Counted from the first letter of the stretch, positions 1-9,031 are shown. The stretch: DNA of 64,000 bases from Stutzerimonas stutzeri (GCA_002339675.1 DDKB01000013.1:248001-312000); one strand, 5' to 3'. Translations and numbers: made by a program. Notes: a model not told the origin generated them from the letters alone.

Positions 1-1
1 G

Positions 2-466
2 TCGGCAGTAGGGGATGACTTCGCCCTGTACGGGTTCTCCTCGCTGCGCCGGCATCAGGTGCGCATGCAGGAGCTCAAGAGCTTCAAGCAGCGCTACGGC
101 GACGACACCCGCGGACGCATCCAGGCGCTCAAACCCGGCTACTACACCCGCATGGGCGCGGCCATCCGCCAGGCCACCGAGCTGCTCGGCAACTGCAAGC
201 AGCGGCGCAAGCTGCTGTTGCTGGTCACCGACGGCAAGCCCAACGATCTGGACGTCTACGAAGGGCGCTACGGCGTTGAAGACACCCGCCAGGCCGTCAT
301 GGAAGCGCGCAAGCAGGGGCTGCTGCCGTTCTGCATCACCATCGATCAGGAGGCCGGTGACTACCTGCCCTACATGTTCGGCGCCAACGGCTACACCCTG
401 ATCAAGGAGCCGCAGCAGCTGCCGTTCCGCCTGCCGCAGCTATACAAGCAGCTGACCCAGCGGTAA
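2..466 (+). CDS. norD: NorD C-terminal part (NO reductase activation protein)
   Basis: The gene is open from the left edge of the window, so only about the last 154 residues are visible. They match the von Willebrand factor A domain that closes NorD: a core strand LLLLVTDGKPNDLDVY, the following helix (TRQAVMEARKQG), the FCITID strand, and a C-terminus ending in LPQLYKQLTQR. NorD is needed for assembly or activation of the cytochrome c-dependent nitric oxide reductase NorCB and acts at the cytoplasmic face together with the AAA protein NorQ/NirQ. The assignment rests on the domain plus the denitrification genes that follow. Another VWA protein of a MoxR-type pair is possible but less likely. 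Confidence 0.8.
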   Translation, partial: SAVGDDFALYGFSSLRRHQVRMQELKSFKQRYGDDTRGRIQALKPGYYTRMGAAIRQATELLGNCKQRRKLLLLVTDGKPNDLDVYEGRYGVEDTRQAVMEARKQGLLPFCITIDQEAGDYLPYMFGANGYTLIKEPQQLPFRLPQLYKQLTQR

Positions 467-534
467 GGGGAATCTGGGGTGGATCGGTGAAGCGCGATCT
501 ACCCCTCGGACGGAGGGTCGTTGCCGTGACAGCG

Positions 535-575
535 GTGGTTTACGACGCTCCGCTTCTGGTGGGCTGAAGCCCACC
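535..575. repeat. 41-bp direct repeat, copy 1
   Basis: This 41-bp stretch, ending in the hairpin GGTGGGCTGAAGCCCACC, recurs without mismatch at 870..910. Both copies lie in the intergenic space between norD and dnrP, which suggests a dispersed non-coding repeat and not coding DNA. Confidence 0.8.
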
Positions 576-584
576 GCGTACCCC

Positions 585-704
585 ATGCTGCTGCCCGCGC
601 TGATCGGAGCGACCGCGGCGCTGGTGGCGTCGACGGTCGGGCTCAGCCGGCGCAAACCGTACCAGCCGGCAGGGTTGCACAGGGCCTTGGGACGGGTCGC
701 CTGA
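585..704 (+). CDS. possible 39-aa membrane peptide or gene remnant
   Basis: An ATG-initiated frame reads a hydrophobic stretch (LLPALIGATAALVASTVGL) followed by a basic tail (SRRKPYQP) and ends in TGA. The composition fits a one-TM peptide with a cytoplasmic basic tail, or the tail end of a lost membrane protein behind norD. No convincing Shine-Dalgarno is seen, and the ATG lies directly after a dispersed repeat. I do not recognise a family. Treat it as a weak call. Confidence 0.2.
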   Translation: MLLPALIGATAALVASTVGLSRRKPYQPAGLHRALGRVA

Positions 705-721
705 CCCGCCGCGCAGCCTCT

Positions 722-825
722 CGTAGGAGCGAGCTTGTTCGCGAGGCAGGTGGCCTGAGCTCCGCAGGCCGTTGGATGCGCGCTGCGTTTGTGTATGCCG
801 TGTTCGCGAGCACGCTCGCTCCTAG
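722..825. repeat. REP pair (inverted)
   Basis: The unit GTAGGAGCGAGCTTGTTCGC and its inverted partner TTCGCGAGCACGCTCGCTCC face each other about 60 bp apart. This is the head-to-tail layout of Pseudomonas REP doublets. It lies between norD and dnrP, where it could form mRNA-stabilising hairpins. Confidence 0.75.
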
Positions 826-869
826 AGGGTTGGCGTGTTTTTTTCGGTCGTGGGATGGCCTTTACAACA

Positions 870-910
870 GTGGTTTACGACGCTCCGCTTCTGGTGGGCT
901 GAAGCCCACC
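870..910. repeat. 41-bp direct repeat, copy 2
   Basis: Exact second copy of the 535..575 repeat, ending in the same GGGCTGAAGCCC hairpin. It sits just beyond the 3' end of dnrP. Confidence 0.8.
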
Positions 911-936
911 CTTCCGTTTGGCCGGCGCCGTCTCAC

Positions 937-1128
937 CTAGAAGAAGTGCCGCGGTAACCAGACGATCATCACGGCGCAGAAGGCCGTCAGGCCGATGCAG
1001 AACCAGAAGAACTTGCGTTGCTTGCGTTCGATGGCGGTGTCGGCGTGGGCGGGCAGGGGCATGCCGCAGTTAGTGCATTCGGCTTCCTGCGGGGGGTTGG
1101 GTTGCTGGCAATACAGGCACTTGGGCAT
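937..1128 (-). CDS. dnrP: DnrP-like zinc-ribbon membrane protein
   Basis: A 63-residue protein. Residues 4-22 carry two CxxC pairs (CLYCQQ and CTNCGMPLP), a zinc ribbon. Residues about 40-58 form one hydrophobic segment (FFWFCIGLTAFCAVMIVWL), followed by a short basic end. It resembles the small protein called DnrP next to dnr in pseudomonads; its molecular role is unknown to me. It lies downstream of dnr on the same strand. A perfect FNR-type box at 1184..1197 lies at the right distance upstream of its ATG, so expression under oxygen limitation by ANR and/or DNR is likely. Confidence 0.7.
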   Translation of the reverse strand: MPKCLYCQQPNPPQEAECTNCGMPLPAHADTAIERKQRKFFWFCIGLTAFCAVMIVWLPRHFF

Positions 1129-1183
1129 GGCGGGTTCCTCGGTCTGTCAGGGCCAGCTTGCCATGCCCCACGGCCGCTTCGGA

Positions 1184-1197
1184 TTGATTGCAATCAA
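1184..1197 (-). promoter_or_regulatory. FNR/DNR box upstream of dnrP
   Basis: TTGATTGCAATCAA is a perfect match to TTGAT-N4-ATCAA. It is centred about 62 bp before the dnrP start codon, leaving room for class II activation with transcription starting near 1149 on the minus strand. Confidence 0.75.
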
Positions 1198-1262
1198 CCC
1201 CCCGAGAAAGCCCTGGGATGCCTCTGCAGCGGGGCATGGCGCCGGGTGACGGCGCCCGTCGA

Positions 1263-1946
1263 TCATTCGAATTGTTCGAGGCGCTGGCGGTCGAGAATGG
1301 TGATCTGACGACCTTCCTGGGTGATGATGCCTTCGTCGATCAAGCGGCGGATGATCCGCGAGAAGGTCTCCGGCTGGATCGACAGGTGTCCGGCGATCAG
1401 CTGCTTGGCCATCGGCAGTTCGAAGCTGTTGCCTTCGTCCTTCAGGCGCGCCAGCTGTGTCATCAGGTAGCGCACCACGCGGTGGGTGGCGTTCTTCAGC
1501 GACAGCGTCTCGATTTCGTTGATGCGCTGGTGCAGGCGCACGCTGAGTTTGCCCAGCAGGGCGAAGGACAGCTTCTGGTTCGCCTCCAGCAGGCGCATGT
1601 AGGCGGTGTTGGAGAAGCGGTACACCTGGGTCGGACACACGGCCTGGGCCGAGGCCACATAGTTGGGCGTGTCCATCAGCATCATCGCTTCGGCGAAGGT
1701 TTGCCGGTTGCCGATGACCTCGAAGACTTTTTCCTGCCCATCCGGGGTCAGCCGGTAGATCTTGATCGCCCCGCTGATCACGAAATAGAACGAATGTGCC
1801 GGCTCGCCCTGGTGAAAGAGGTTGTCGCCCTTGTCGAGATTGAGCAGTTGGCTGGCACTCATCAGCTCGTCCATCTGCTCGTCGTTCAGCGGCTCGAACA
1901 GGTGGTGGCTGCGGAGGATCTGGTTGTGTACGCGGTGAAGCACCAT
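1263..1946 (-). CDS. dnr: DNR, Crp/Fnr-family regulator of denitrification
   Basis: A 227-residue Crp/Fnr protein. The N-terminal two thirds is a cAMP-binding-like jelly roll (HQGEPAHSFYFVISGAIKIY), then the dimer helix (LHQRINEIETLSLKNATHRV) and a winged helix with recognition segment SIQPETFSRIIRRL. The N-terminal cysteines of ANR/FNR are absent, so it belongs to the DNR/NNR branch. DNR senses nitric oxide, probably through haem, and activates nir, nor and nos genes at FNR-like boxes. I chose the ATG at 1946 because AGGA lies 8 nt upstream and the protein then begins like P. aeruginosa Dnr. An ATG seven codons upstream (1967) is the alternative. In P. stutzeri the counterpart is dnrD. Confidence 0.88.
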   Translation of the reverse strand: MVLHRVHNQILRSHHLFEPLNDEQMDELMSASQLLNLDKGDNLFHQGEPAHSFYFVISGAIKIYRLTPDGQEKVFEVIGNRQTFAEAMMLMDTPNYVASAQAVCPTQVYRFSNTAYMRLLEANQKLSFALLGKLSVRLHQRINEIETLSLKNATHRVVRYLMTQLARLKDEGNSFELPMAKQLIAGHLSIQPETFSRIIRRLIDEGIITQEGRQITILDRQRLEQFE

Positions 1947-2089
1947 GCAAGGCATCCTGTCATTCAAGTGATGGGCGCACCCGCGCCGTCGCCCTGACGC
2001 GGCAGCGCGGTGCGGAACGCGTGAGAGCCTAGCCCAGTTGGGGCCTTAGGTGGTGATCCCGGCCGCCCGCCAAGGGGCGGTAGGGCGGA

Positions 2090-2218
2090 TCAGGACGCGG
2101 CGCTGGCGCTCGCCGGGTGCGGCGTGTCGAGGACCAGGTCCAGGGCCACGCTGCTCGCCAGTGCCAGCATGACCGCCATGGCCAGGCCCCACACGACGGG
2201 TTGGATGATCGCTTTCAT
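2090..2218 (-). CDS. 42-aa single-TM peptide downstream of dnrN
   Basis: This short frame starts at an ATG preceded by GGAGG four bases upstream and lies 55 bp behind the dnrN stop on the same strand, so it is probably cotranscribed. It encodes one membrane helix (VVWGLAMAVMLALASSVALD) followed by a polar Ala/Ser-rich tail. Small one-TM subunits often belong to respiratory enzymes, but I recognise no family and infer no function. The strong ribosome-binding site and the membrane helix favour a real gene. Confidence 0.5.
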   Translation of the reverse strand: MKAIIQPVVWGLAMAVMLALASSVALDLVLDTPHPASASAAS

Positions 2219-2273
2219 ATCGCCTCCAGTACTGCTTGGCGGGCCGCAGCGGCCCGCACGGCTCAGGTGCGCC

Positions 2274-2945
2274 TCAATGGGCGCAGGCGTTGACGAACAG
2301 GATGTTGTTTTCCAGATGGATGTGGTGCATGAGGTCGCTGCGCAGCTCCTCGAGCCCGCGGTACAGGGCGCGCCAGGTGTTGCAGGCATTGGCCGGCGGG
2401 GTGATGTCGTCCGTCAGCTCGGCGAGGCGCTCCAGGGCGGCGCCGTGCTGGTCGTGCTCGAAGCGCATCACCGCGATCGGGCCCTGGGTCTGGGGCAGCT
2501 GGATGTTGCGCTGGAGCATCGGGAAGAGGATCTGCTCCTCCTTGAGCATGTGGCTCTCGAGCTCCTGTTGCATGCTCCAGAGGTGTTCGGCCAGGCCCAG
2601 CGGGCAATCGGCCTTGTTGCCATGCACCTGCTCGACGCGGCTGGCCAGGCGGATCAGCTCGGGCAGCTGTTCGCGATGGCGCTCGTGGTAGCGCTCGAGA
2701 ATGTGGTCGATCAGCTCGGCGGCCAGCAGGTTGCGCCAGTCCGGCTCGCTCGACGGATCGCAACCGAGGGACGCCAGCTCGGCGGCGATGGCCTGGGCAT
2801 CGAGGTTGCGCAGTGCGGCCGCATCGCGCAGTGCGGTATTGCCGCCGCAGCAGAAGTCCAGCTTGTACTGGCGAAACACGCGGGTGGCGCCGGGGATAAG
2901 GCAGGCCAGGCTGCCCAGGGTTTGCTCGGTAAGCGCGATGCTCAT
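2274..2945 (-). CDS. dnrN: RIC/YtfE/ScdA-type iron-sulfur cluster repair di-iron protein
   Basis: A 223-residue protein in two parts. The N-terminal ScdA_N (DUF542) domain holds the CCGGN motif at about residues 32-36 (LDFCCGGNTALRD). The C-terminal hemerythrin-like four-helix bundle carries the di-iron ligand histidines and glutamates (HILERYHERH, HMLKEEQILFP, RFEHDQHG, HIHLENNILF). Such proteins repair Fe-S clusters damaged by nitric oxide. In P. stutzeri the orthologue is DnrN. The gene faces norR across 150 bp. That gap contains a sigma-54 promoter for dnrN and three NorR-type sites, so NO-dependent activation by NorR is expected. Confidence 0.9.
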   Translation of the reverse strand: MSIALTEQTLGSLACLIPGATRVFRQYKLDFCCGGNTALRDAAALRNLDAQAIAAELASLGCDPSSEPDWRNLLAAELIDHILERYHERHREQLPELIRLASRVEQVHGNKADCPLGLAEHLWSMQQELESHMLKEEQILFPMLQRNIQLPQTQGPIAVMRFEHDQHGAALERLAELTDDITPPANACNTWRALYRGLEELRSDLMHHIHLENNILFVNACAH

Positions 2946-2983
2946 GGTGGCGGATCCGTGGGGTGGAGTTACCGTTTACAGGG

Positions 2984-2998
2984 GCAAAGCTTGTGCCA
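2984..2998 (-). promoter_or_regulatory. sigma-54 (-24/-12) promoter of dnrN
   Basis: On the minus strand the sequence reads TGGCAC-AAGCT-TTGC. The GG and GC elements are exactly 10 bp apart, as RpoN requires, and all core bases match. Transcription should begin near 2972 and run into dnrN. Confidence 0.8.
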
Positions 2999-3040
2999 TC
3001 GGCAAGTGATTGATTTATAAGGCTCGAGCGATTCGTGATG

Positions 3041-3094
3041 GTGAAAAATACCTGAACCGTATAGGGTTTAAAAAACCTAGAAGGTCATTCGAAC
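3041..3094. promoter_or_regulatory. three GT-N7-AC sites (NorR enhancer)
   Basis: Three matches to the NorR consensus GT-N7-AC lie in one short stretch: GTGAAAAATAC (3041-3051), GTTTAAAAAAC (3066-3076) and GTCATTCGAAC (3084-3094). They are 40-110 bp upstream of the sigma-54 promoter. E. coli NorR likewise needs three sites upstream of norVW. The rightmost site ends 2 bp before the norR start codon, so it could also give autorepression. Confidence 0.7.
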
Positions 3095-3095
3095 C

Positions 3096-4625
<1,530 letters not shown>

Positions 4626-4734
4626 CAACCTCTCCACGAGGGGCAAATCGGTTGCCGGGCGCCACGGCACGAGTCATGTCGCCCGGGCGGTGGTCTAAGC
4701 TGCAGATCACCTTCGCTTACCAAGGAGAGCCGCC

Positions 4735-4944
4735 ATGGCCCTGGACCACACCCAGTTTGATGCATTGCTGGCCGACGCGCTGAACCACGCGGAACGCGCC
4801 GCCAGCGAAAACGACCCGCAGCTCTACCGGCAGGCGTTCATCGCCAGCATCCAGGCCATGCGGTTGCTGGCCGATGAATCCGGTGCCTGGCGGCAGATGG
4901 TCGCCCGTGCCACCGAGGAATATCAGGGCGACGAAGGCATCTGA
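4735..4944 (+). CDS. conserved-looking 69-aa soluble protein, unknown function
   Basis: A small acidic, mostly helical protein (FDALLADALNHAERAASEN at the start, QAMRLLADESGAWRQMV in the middle) with no signal peptide or membrane segment. The start codon follows AAGGAGAGCC, a good ribosome-binding site. It stands alone behind norR on the same strand with a 110-bp gap. I do not recognise its family. Confidence 0.55.
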   Translation: MALDHTQFDALLADALNHAERAASENDPQLYRQAFIASIQAMRLLADESGAWRQMVARATEEYQGDEGI

Positions 4945-5039
4945 AGGTGTCGGGGCGGGAAGCCGCTCCCTGTCTGTCCCGCGCCGTGGACACCTCGCCG
5001 ATTGTTGATCGGCCACCGCCGCCTGAAGCACCGTTCCCG

Positions 5040-5110
5040 GTAGGGGCGAGCCTGCTCACGAAGCTTTTGGCCCCGAGCCGCCCCTACTTGCGAGCAAGCT
5101 CGCTCCTGCG
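5040..5110. repeat. REP pair
   Basis: Two REP-type arms face each other: GTAGGGGCGAGCCTGCTCAC and GCGAGCAAGCTCGCTCCTGC. They lie in the 347-bp gap between the 69-aa gene and ubiU, which otherwise holds only the FNR box. Confidence 0.65.
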
Positions 5111-5174
5111 GAATGGCTTTGCCTGCGTTTTTCGACGCGGCATTGCGTTCACCGGCGCATGCCCGAGGTGCGTC

Positions 5175-5188
5175 TTGACCTCCATCAA
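5175..5188 (+). promoter_or_regulatory. FNR/ANR box upstream of ubiU
   Basis: TTGACCTCCATCAA fits TTGAC-N4-ATCAA and is centred 110 bp before the ubiU start. E. coli ubiUV is known to be Fnr-activated, which supports the reading. Confidence 0.65.
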
Positions 5189-5291
5189 TGCCGCTCATCG
5201 GGGCGCTACCTAGACTGCCCGCCTTGCCTCCAACCGGACAGCACCGCTGCCACGGTACGGTGCGCTTGCTTACGACTGTCTAGGAGTCTCC

Positions 5292-6287
5292 ATGCATTTG
5301 GTCTGTCCAGCAGGTAGCCTGCCCGCGCTCAAGGCAGCGGTTCAGCAGGGTGCCGATGCCATTTATGTCGGTTTTCGCGACGACACCAATGCCCGCCATT
5401 TCGCCGGGCTGAACATGGACGCCAAGCAGCTCGACAAGGGGCTGCAACTGATCCGCGAGCAGCGTCGCCAGCTCTATATCGCCGTCAATACCTACGCCCA
5501 GCCGCAGGGCTGGACGCGCTGGCAGCGTGCCGTGGATCAGGCTGCCGATCTGGGTGTCGATGCACTGATCGCCGCCGATCCGGGCGTGCTGGGCTATGCC
5601 GCCAAGCGCCATCCGCAGCTCAACCTGCACCTGTCCGTGCAGGGGTCGGCGACCAATGCCGCGGCGCTGGCGTTCTACCAGCAGCGCTACAACATCAAGC
5701 GCGCGGTGCTGCCGCGGGTGCTCTCGCTCAAGCAGGTCAAGCAGGTGGCGGCGGGCAGCCCGGTGCCGATCGAGGTGTTTGCCTTTGGCAGCCTGTGCAT
5801 CATGGCCGAGGGCCGTTGCCACCTGTCTTCCTACCTCACCGGTGAGTCGCCGAACCTGTGCGGCGTGTGCTCGCCGGCCAAGGCGGTGCGCTGGAGCGAG
5901 GAGCCCGAAGGCCTCACGTCGCGCCTGAACAACGTGCTGATCGACCGCTATGCCGAGGGCGAATCGGCGGGGTATCCGACGTTGTGCAAGGGCCGCTTCA
6001 TGGTCAACGGGCAGCGCTTCCATGCGCTGGAGGAGCCGACCAGCCTAAACACCCTGGACCTGATTCCGGAGCTCGCCAGCATTGGCGTCACGGCGATGAA
6101 GATCGAGGGCCGCCAGCGCAGCCCGGCCTACGTCGAGCAGGTCACGCGGGTCTGGCGTGCCGCGCTCGATACCTTCCTGCAGGCGCCGCAACGCTACGCC
6201 GTCCAGCCGGGTTGGCGCGAGGCGCTCGACGGTTTGTCCGAGGGCTCGCAAACCACCCTTGGCGCCTACCACCGGGCGTGGCAGTGA
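5292..6287 (+). CDS. ubiU: UbiU, O2-independent ubiquinone hydroxylation protein (U32 family)
   Basis: 331 residues, full length for YhbU/UbiU. It is a U32 peptidase-family TIM-barrel protein: N-terminal LVCPAGSLPALKAAVQQGAD and conserved FGSLCIMAEGRCHLSSYLTG followed by LCGVC and LCKGRF, which supply the four cysteines of the 4Fe-4S cluster. With UbiV it forms a heterodimer that hydroxylates the quinone ring without oxygen, so that ubiquinone can be made during denitrification. A TAGGAG site precedes the ATG. It heads the ubiU-ubiV-ubiT operon behind an FNR box. Confidence 0.92.
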   Translation: MHLVCPAGSLPALKAAVQQGADAIYVGFRDDTNARHFAGLNMDAKQLDKGLQLIREQRRQLYIAVNTYAQPQGWTRWQRAVDQAADLGVDALIAADPGVLGYAAKRHPQLNLHLSVQGSATNAAALAFYQQRYNIKRAVLPRVLSLKQVKQVAAGSPVPIEVFAFGSLCIMAEGRCHLSSYLTGESPNLCGVCSPAKAVRWSEEPEGLTSRLNNVLIDRYAEGESAGYPTLCKGRFMVNGQRFHALEEPTSLNTLDLIPELASIGVTAMKIEGRQRSPAYVEQVTRVWRAALDTFLQAPQRYAVQPGWREALDGLSEGSQTTLGAYHRAWQ

Positions 6288-6310
6288 ATCCCTTCTGCAA
6301 GGAGCCATCC

Positions 6311-7201
6311 ATGAAACTCAGTCTCGGCCCGGTACTGTTCTACTGGGATCGCCAGCAATTGCTGGATTTCTACGCCGACATGGCCAGCCAGCCGCTGGAC
6401 GTCATCTACCTGGGCGAGACGGTCTGCTCCAAGCGTCGCGACATGGGGTTCGACGACTGGCTGGGCCTGGCCCGCGAGTTGGGCGAGCAGACCTCGGCGC
6501 AACTGGTGCTGTCGGGCCTGACCTTGGTCGAGGCCGCTTCGGAGCTGTCCAGCCTGCGCCGGCTGTGCGACAACGGCGAGCTGCTGGTCGAGGCCAACGA
6601 CATGGGGGCTATCCAGTACCTGTCGGAGAAGGGGCTGCCCTTCGTCGGCGGCCCGGCGCTCAACCTGTACAACGGTTATGCCCTGGCCGAACTGGTCAAT
6701 AGCGGCATGCGGCGCTGGGTGCCGCCGGTGGAGATGGCCGGCAGCATGATCCGGCAAGCGCGCGAGCAGCTGGCGCAGCTGGGCGTGAGCCTGCCGGAGA
6801 TCGAACTCTTCGCCTACGGCCACCTGCCGCTGGCCTACTCGGCGCGCTGTTTCACCGCGCGTGCGGAAAACCGGCCCAAGGACGACTGCCAGTTCTGCTG
6901 CCAGAACTACCCAGAGGGCATTCCGCTGTTGAGCCAGGAAGGCGAGGCGCTGTTCACCATCAACGGCATCCAGACCATGTCCGCGTCGGTCAGCAACCTG
7001 CTGGCCGACTACCCGGCCCTGGTCGACAGCGGTGCCGAGCTGCTGCGGCTCAGCCCGCGGGCGTCCGGCATGGCCGAGGTGGTCGCCGCATTCGATGCGG
7101 TGCGCCACGGCGCGCTGCCGCCGCTGGCGGTGGAAGGCTGCAATGGCTACTGGCATGGTCAGCCCGGCATGCTGCGTGCCGAGGAGGCCGGGCTATGCTG
7201 A
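6311..7201 (+). CDS. ubiV: UbiV, O2-independent ubiquinone hydroxylation protein (U32 family)
   Basis: 296 residues, starting MKLSLGPVLFYWDRQQ behind AAGGAGCC and 23 bp after ubiU. It is the second U32-family subunit of the UbiUV complex. The cluster-ligand cysteines lie in CFTARAENRPKDDCQFCCQN plus an upstream cysteine (ETVCSKRRDMG). Its 3' end overlaps ubiT by 7 bases, which suggests coupled translation. The longer upstream reading frame into ubiU is a shadow. Confidence 0.92.
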   Translation: MKLSLGPVLFYWDRQQLLDFYADMASQPLDVIYLGETVCSKRRDMGFDDWLGLARELGEQTSAQLVLSGLTLVEAASELSSLRRLCDNGELLVEANDMGAIQYLSEKGLPFVGGPALNLYNGYALAELVNSGMRRWVPPVEMAGSMIRQAREQLAQLGVSLPEIELFAYGHLPLAYSARCFTARAENRPKDDCQFCCQNYPEGIPLLSQEGEALFTINGIQTMSASVSNLLADYPALVDSGAELLRLSPRASGMAEVVAAFDAVRHGALPPLAVEGCNGYWHGQPGMLRAEEAGLC

Positions 7202-7692
7202 AGCCGCACCCCGCACAGCTGCTCAAACTGGGCGAGCTCCTGCTGCCCCTGGCCGCGCGTACGCCGTTCCCGCTGCAGCGCATCGCCCTGGAGCGCAGCC
7301 TCAATCAGCTGTTCGCCGAACCCCTGGCCGATGACGCCTTCTATGCGCTGGAAGGCCACTGGATGCGCCTGGAAGTGGCCGACCTCGGCCTGGCCTGGTG
7401 CCTAACCTGCGAGCGGCAGCGCCTGCGCATCGCGCAGCAGGCACCGGTGCAGGTGACGATCCGTGGCAACTGGCGTGAGTTCTTGTTGCTGGCGAGCCGC
7501 CAGGAAGACCCGGACACGCTGTTCTTCCGGCGGCGGCTGGTGATCGAGGGTGACACCGAGCTGGGCCTGGCGATCAAGAACCTGATCGACAGCCTGGACC
7601 CGGACATGCTGCCGCCCTGGTTGTGGAAGCTGCTGCAGGGCGCCGGCGAACAGGTGGCGCAGGCGGGACGGGTGCAGCCGGCAAGTGCCTGA
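7195..7692 (+). CDS. ubiT: UbiT, SCP2-domain accessory factor for anaerobic ubiquinone synthesis
   Basis: 165 residues with a sterol-carrier-protein 2 (SCP2) fold over about residues 40-145 (ALEGHWMRLEVADLGLAW through IKNLIDSLD). UbiT binds lipid and is thought to carry quinone intermediates to the anaerobic UbiUV hydroxylase, replacing UbiJ. It overlaps the end of ubiV and closes the operon. A dozen polar residues follow the SCP2 domain. Confidence 0.88.
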   Translation: MLKPHPAQLLKLGELLLPLAARTPFPLQRIALERSLNQLFAEPLADDAFYALEGHWMRLEVADLGLAWCLTCERQRLRIAQQAPVQVTIRGNWREFLLLASRQEDPDTLFFRRRLVIEGDTELGLAIKNLIDSLDPDMLPPWLWKLLQGAGEQVAQAGRVQPASA

Positions 7693-7721
7693 GACGGCGC
7701 CGGTGCGTTCGGGCGAGACCG

Positions 7722-8117
7722 CTAGACCGAGCGCAGCTGCGGGCGCGGACGCATGCGGTCGCTGGCGATGATGTTGCGCATGTCCTCGAACAGGGCGTCG
7801 GCCTCGGCCTCCGAGCAGTCCTCGCGGTAGCGTTTGCGCAGGCCGTAGCTGCTCAGCGTGATGTGGACGTCGGCGATCACCCCGTGCTGGGCCAGGCAGG
7901 CGCGGGCGCAGTGCAGCGGGCAGCCGTCGATCGCCAGTATCGGGCGGCCCGAGTTGGCCTTGTTGACCAGCGAGTTGACTCGCCCGCCGACGCCGGCGAT
8001 GCAGGACATTTCCGCGAGCCCGGCACGGTCGAGGCGCACGGCCAGGGTGTTGGCCAGCTGGGCGACGTTGGAACAACCCGAGCAGGAATAGACCAGAGGC
8101 AGGCGGGGCGTCGACAT
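7722..8117 (-). CDS. putative zinc-binding protein, DGC-domain family
   Basis: 131 residues. Conserved cysteine motifs stand out: YSCSGCSNVAQLAN near the N-terminus, EMSCIAGVGG in the middle and DGCPLHCARACL after it. This pattern is that of the DGC (PF08859-like) putative zinc-binding family; its biochemical role is not known to me. The ATG at 8117 follows AGGAG by 7 nt, and the longer open frame upstream belongs to the shadow of the next gene. An FNR-type box at 8179..8192 lies about 68 bp upstream, so it is likely part of the anaerobic regulon. Confidence 0.7.
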   Translation of the reverse strand: MSTPRLPLVYSCSGCSNVAQLANTLAVRLDRAGLAEMSCIAGVGGRVNSLVNKANSGRPILAIDGCPLHCARACLAQHGVIADVHITLSSYGLRKRYREDCSEAEADALFEDMRNIIASDRMRPRPQLRSV

Positions 8118-8178
8118 TTCGATCTCCTGTTGCATGAAGCGCTGCCTCCAAGTATCCGGGCCTTGCCACTGTGCGCGT

Positions 8179-8192
8179 TTGATGATCGTCAA
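8179..8192 (-). promoter_or_regulatory. FNR/DNR box upstream of the DGC-protein gene
   Basis: TTGATGATCGTCAA matches TTGAT-N4-GTCAA with one permitted variation per arm. Its centre to the start codon is 68 bp on the minus strand. Confidence 0.6.
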
Positions 8193-8215
8193 GAAGCTGG
8201 GGCAATCGGCCGCAG

Positions 8216-8893
8216 CTAGTCCTGATAGGCCGCCAGGCCGCGGCTGTCGAGGATCTCGATGCGGCGCCGCTGCACGCTGATCATCCCGGACTCGATCAGC
8301 CTGTGCAGGATGCGTGAAAAGGTCTCTGGCTGAATGCCCAACTTCGAGGCGATCAGGCGTTTGGGGACGTCGAGCGTGACCACGCCGCTGTCGTCTTCCT
8401 GCGACTGGTAGAGGAAGCGCACCACCCGGTGGCTGGCATTGGCCAGGGTCAGGGTGTCGATCTCGTTCAGGCGCTGGTGCAGGCGAATGCTCAGGGTGCC
8501 GAGGATGTCCAGGCAGATGCTCGGGTGCTGTTCGAGCATGCGCCGGTAGTGCGGGCCGTGGAGGCTGGCGACCAGGCTGGCCTTCAGCGCGGTGGCGCTG
8601 ACCGGGTAGTTCGGCGCGCCTGTGAAGAGCAGGGCCTCGGCGAAGGATTCGCCACCCCGAATGACTTCCACCAGCTTTTCCTGGCCGTCGCAGACGACCC
8701 GGTGCAGCTTTACCTGGCCACTGAACAGGAAATAGAACCGCTCGGCCTTGTCGCCCTGGTGGAACAGCGAGGCGCCGGCGGGCAGCCGCTTGAGGTTGGC
8801 CGAGGCACAGACCTCCTGCAGCGCGCTCTCGGGTAGCCGGCTGAACAGGTGGTGGCGGCGAAGCTCCGCTACAAGGGATGTCTCGGTGAGCAT
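8216..8893 (-). CDS. dnrS: Crp/Fnr-family regulator, DnrS-like
   Basis: 225 residues. Cyclic-nucleotide-binding-like barrel (HQGDKAERFYFLFSGQVKLH), dimerisation helix (LHQRLNEIDTLTLANASHRV) and a winged helix (GIQPETFSRILHRLIESG). It lacks the four-cysteine cluster of ANR, so it belongs to the DNR branch and is a paralogue of the dnr gene at 1263. P. stutzeri has several such regulators, and DnrS is, as I recall, the one encoded beside nrdD, exactly the position here. The ATG at 8893 follows GGAGGAACC. A longer frame upstream is unlikely to be translated. Confidence 0.75.
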   Translation of the reverse strand: MLTETSLVAELRRHHLFSRLPESALQEVCASANLKRLPAGASLFHQGDKAERFYFLFSGQVKLHRVVCDGQEKLVEVIRGGESFAEALLFTGAPNYPVSATALKASLVASLHGPHYRRMLEQHPSICLDILGTLSIRLHQRLNEIDTLTLANASHRVVRFLYQSQEDDSGVVTLDVPKRLIASKLGIQPETFSRILHRLIESGMISVQRRRIEILDSRGLAAYQD

Positions 8894-8963
8894 GGTTCCT
8901 CCACCGGTACGCGTCCGGGATTGTTCGAGGTTGCATCCTAGAAGCGGCGGTGGCGACCCTTCC

Positions 8964-8977
8964 TTGATCCCAGACAA
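8964..8977 (-). promoter_or_regulatory. imperfect FNR-type box upstream of dnrS
   Basis: TTGATCCCAGACAA has one good half-site and one degenerate half-site. Its centre is 78 bp from the dnrS start codon. It may be a weak DNR/ANR site. Confidence 0.35.
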
Positions 8978-9031
8978 GATCGCCGGCCGCGGCGCGGCGC
9001 CGCCGGGACGGGCAAAAACAGCCGGTGGCAC

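Noticed and set aside
7722..8936. 404-codon frame on the minus strand upstream of the DGC protein
   Set aside because: Only its last 131 residues look like a protein. The rest is the frame-shadow of the dnrS-like gene, and AGGAG marks the start at 8117.
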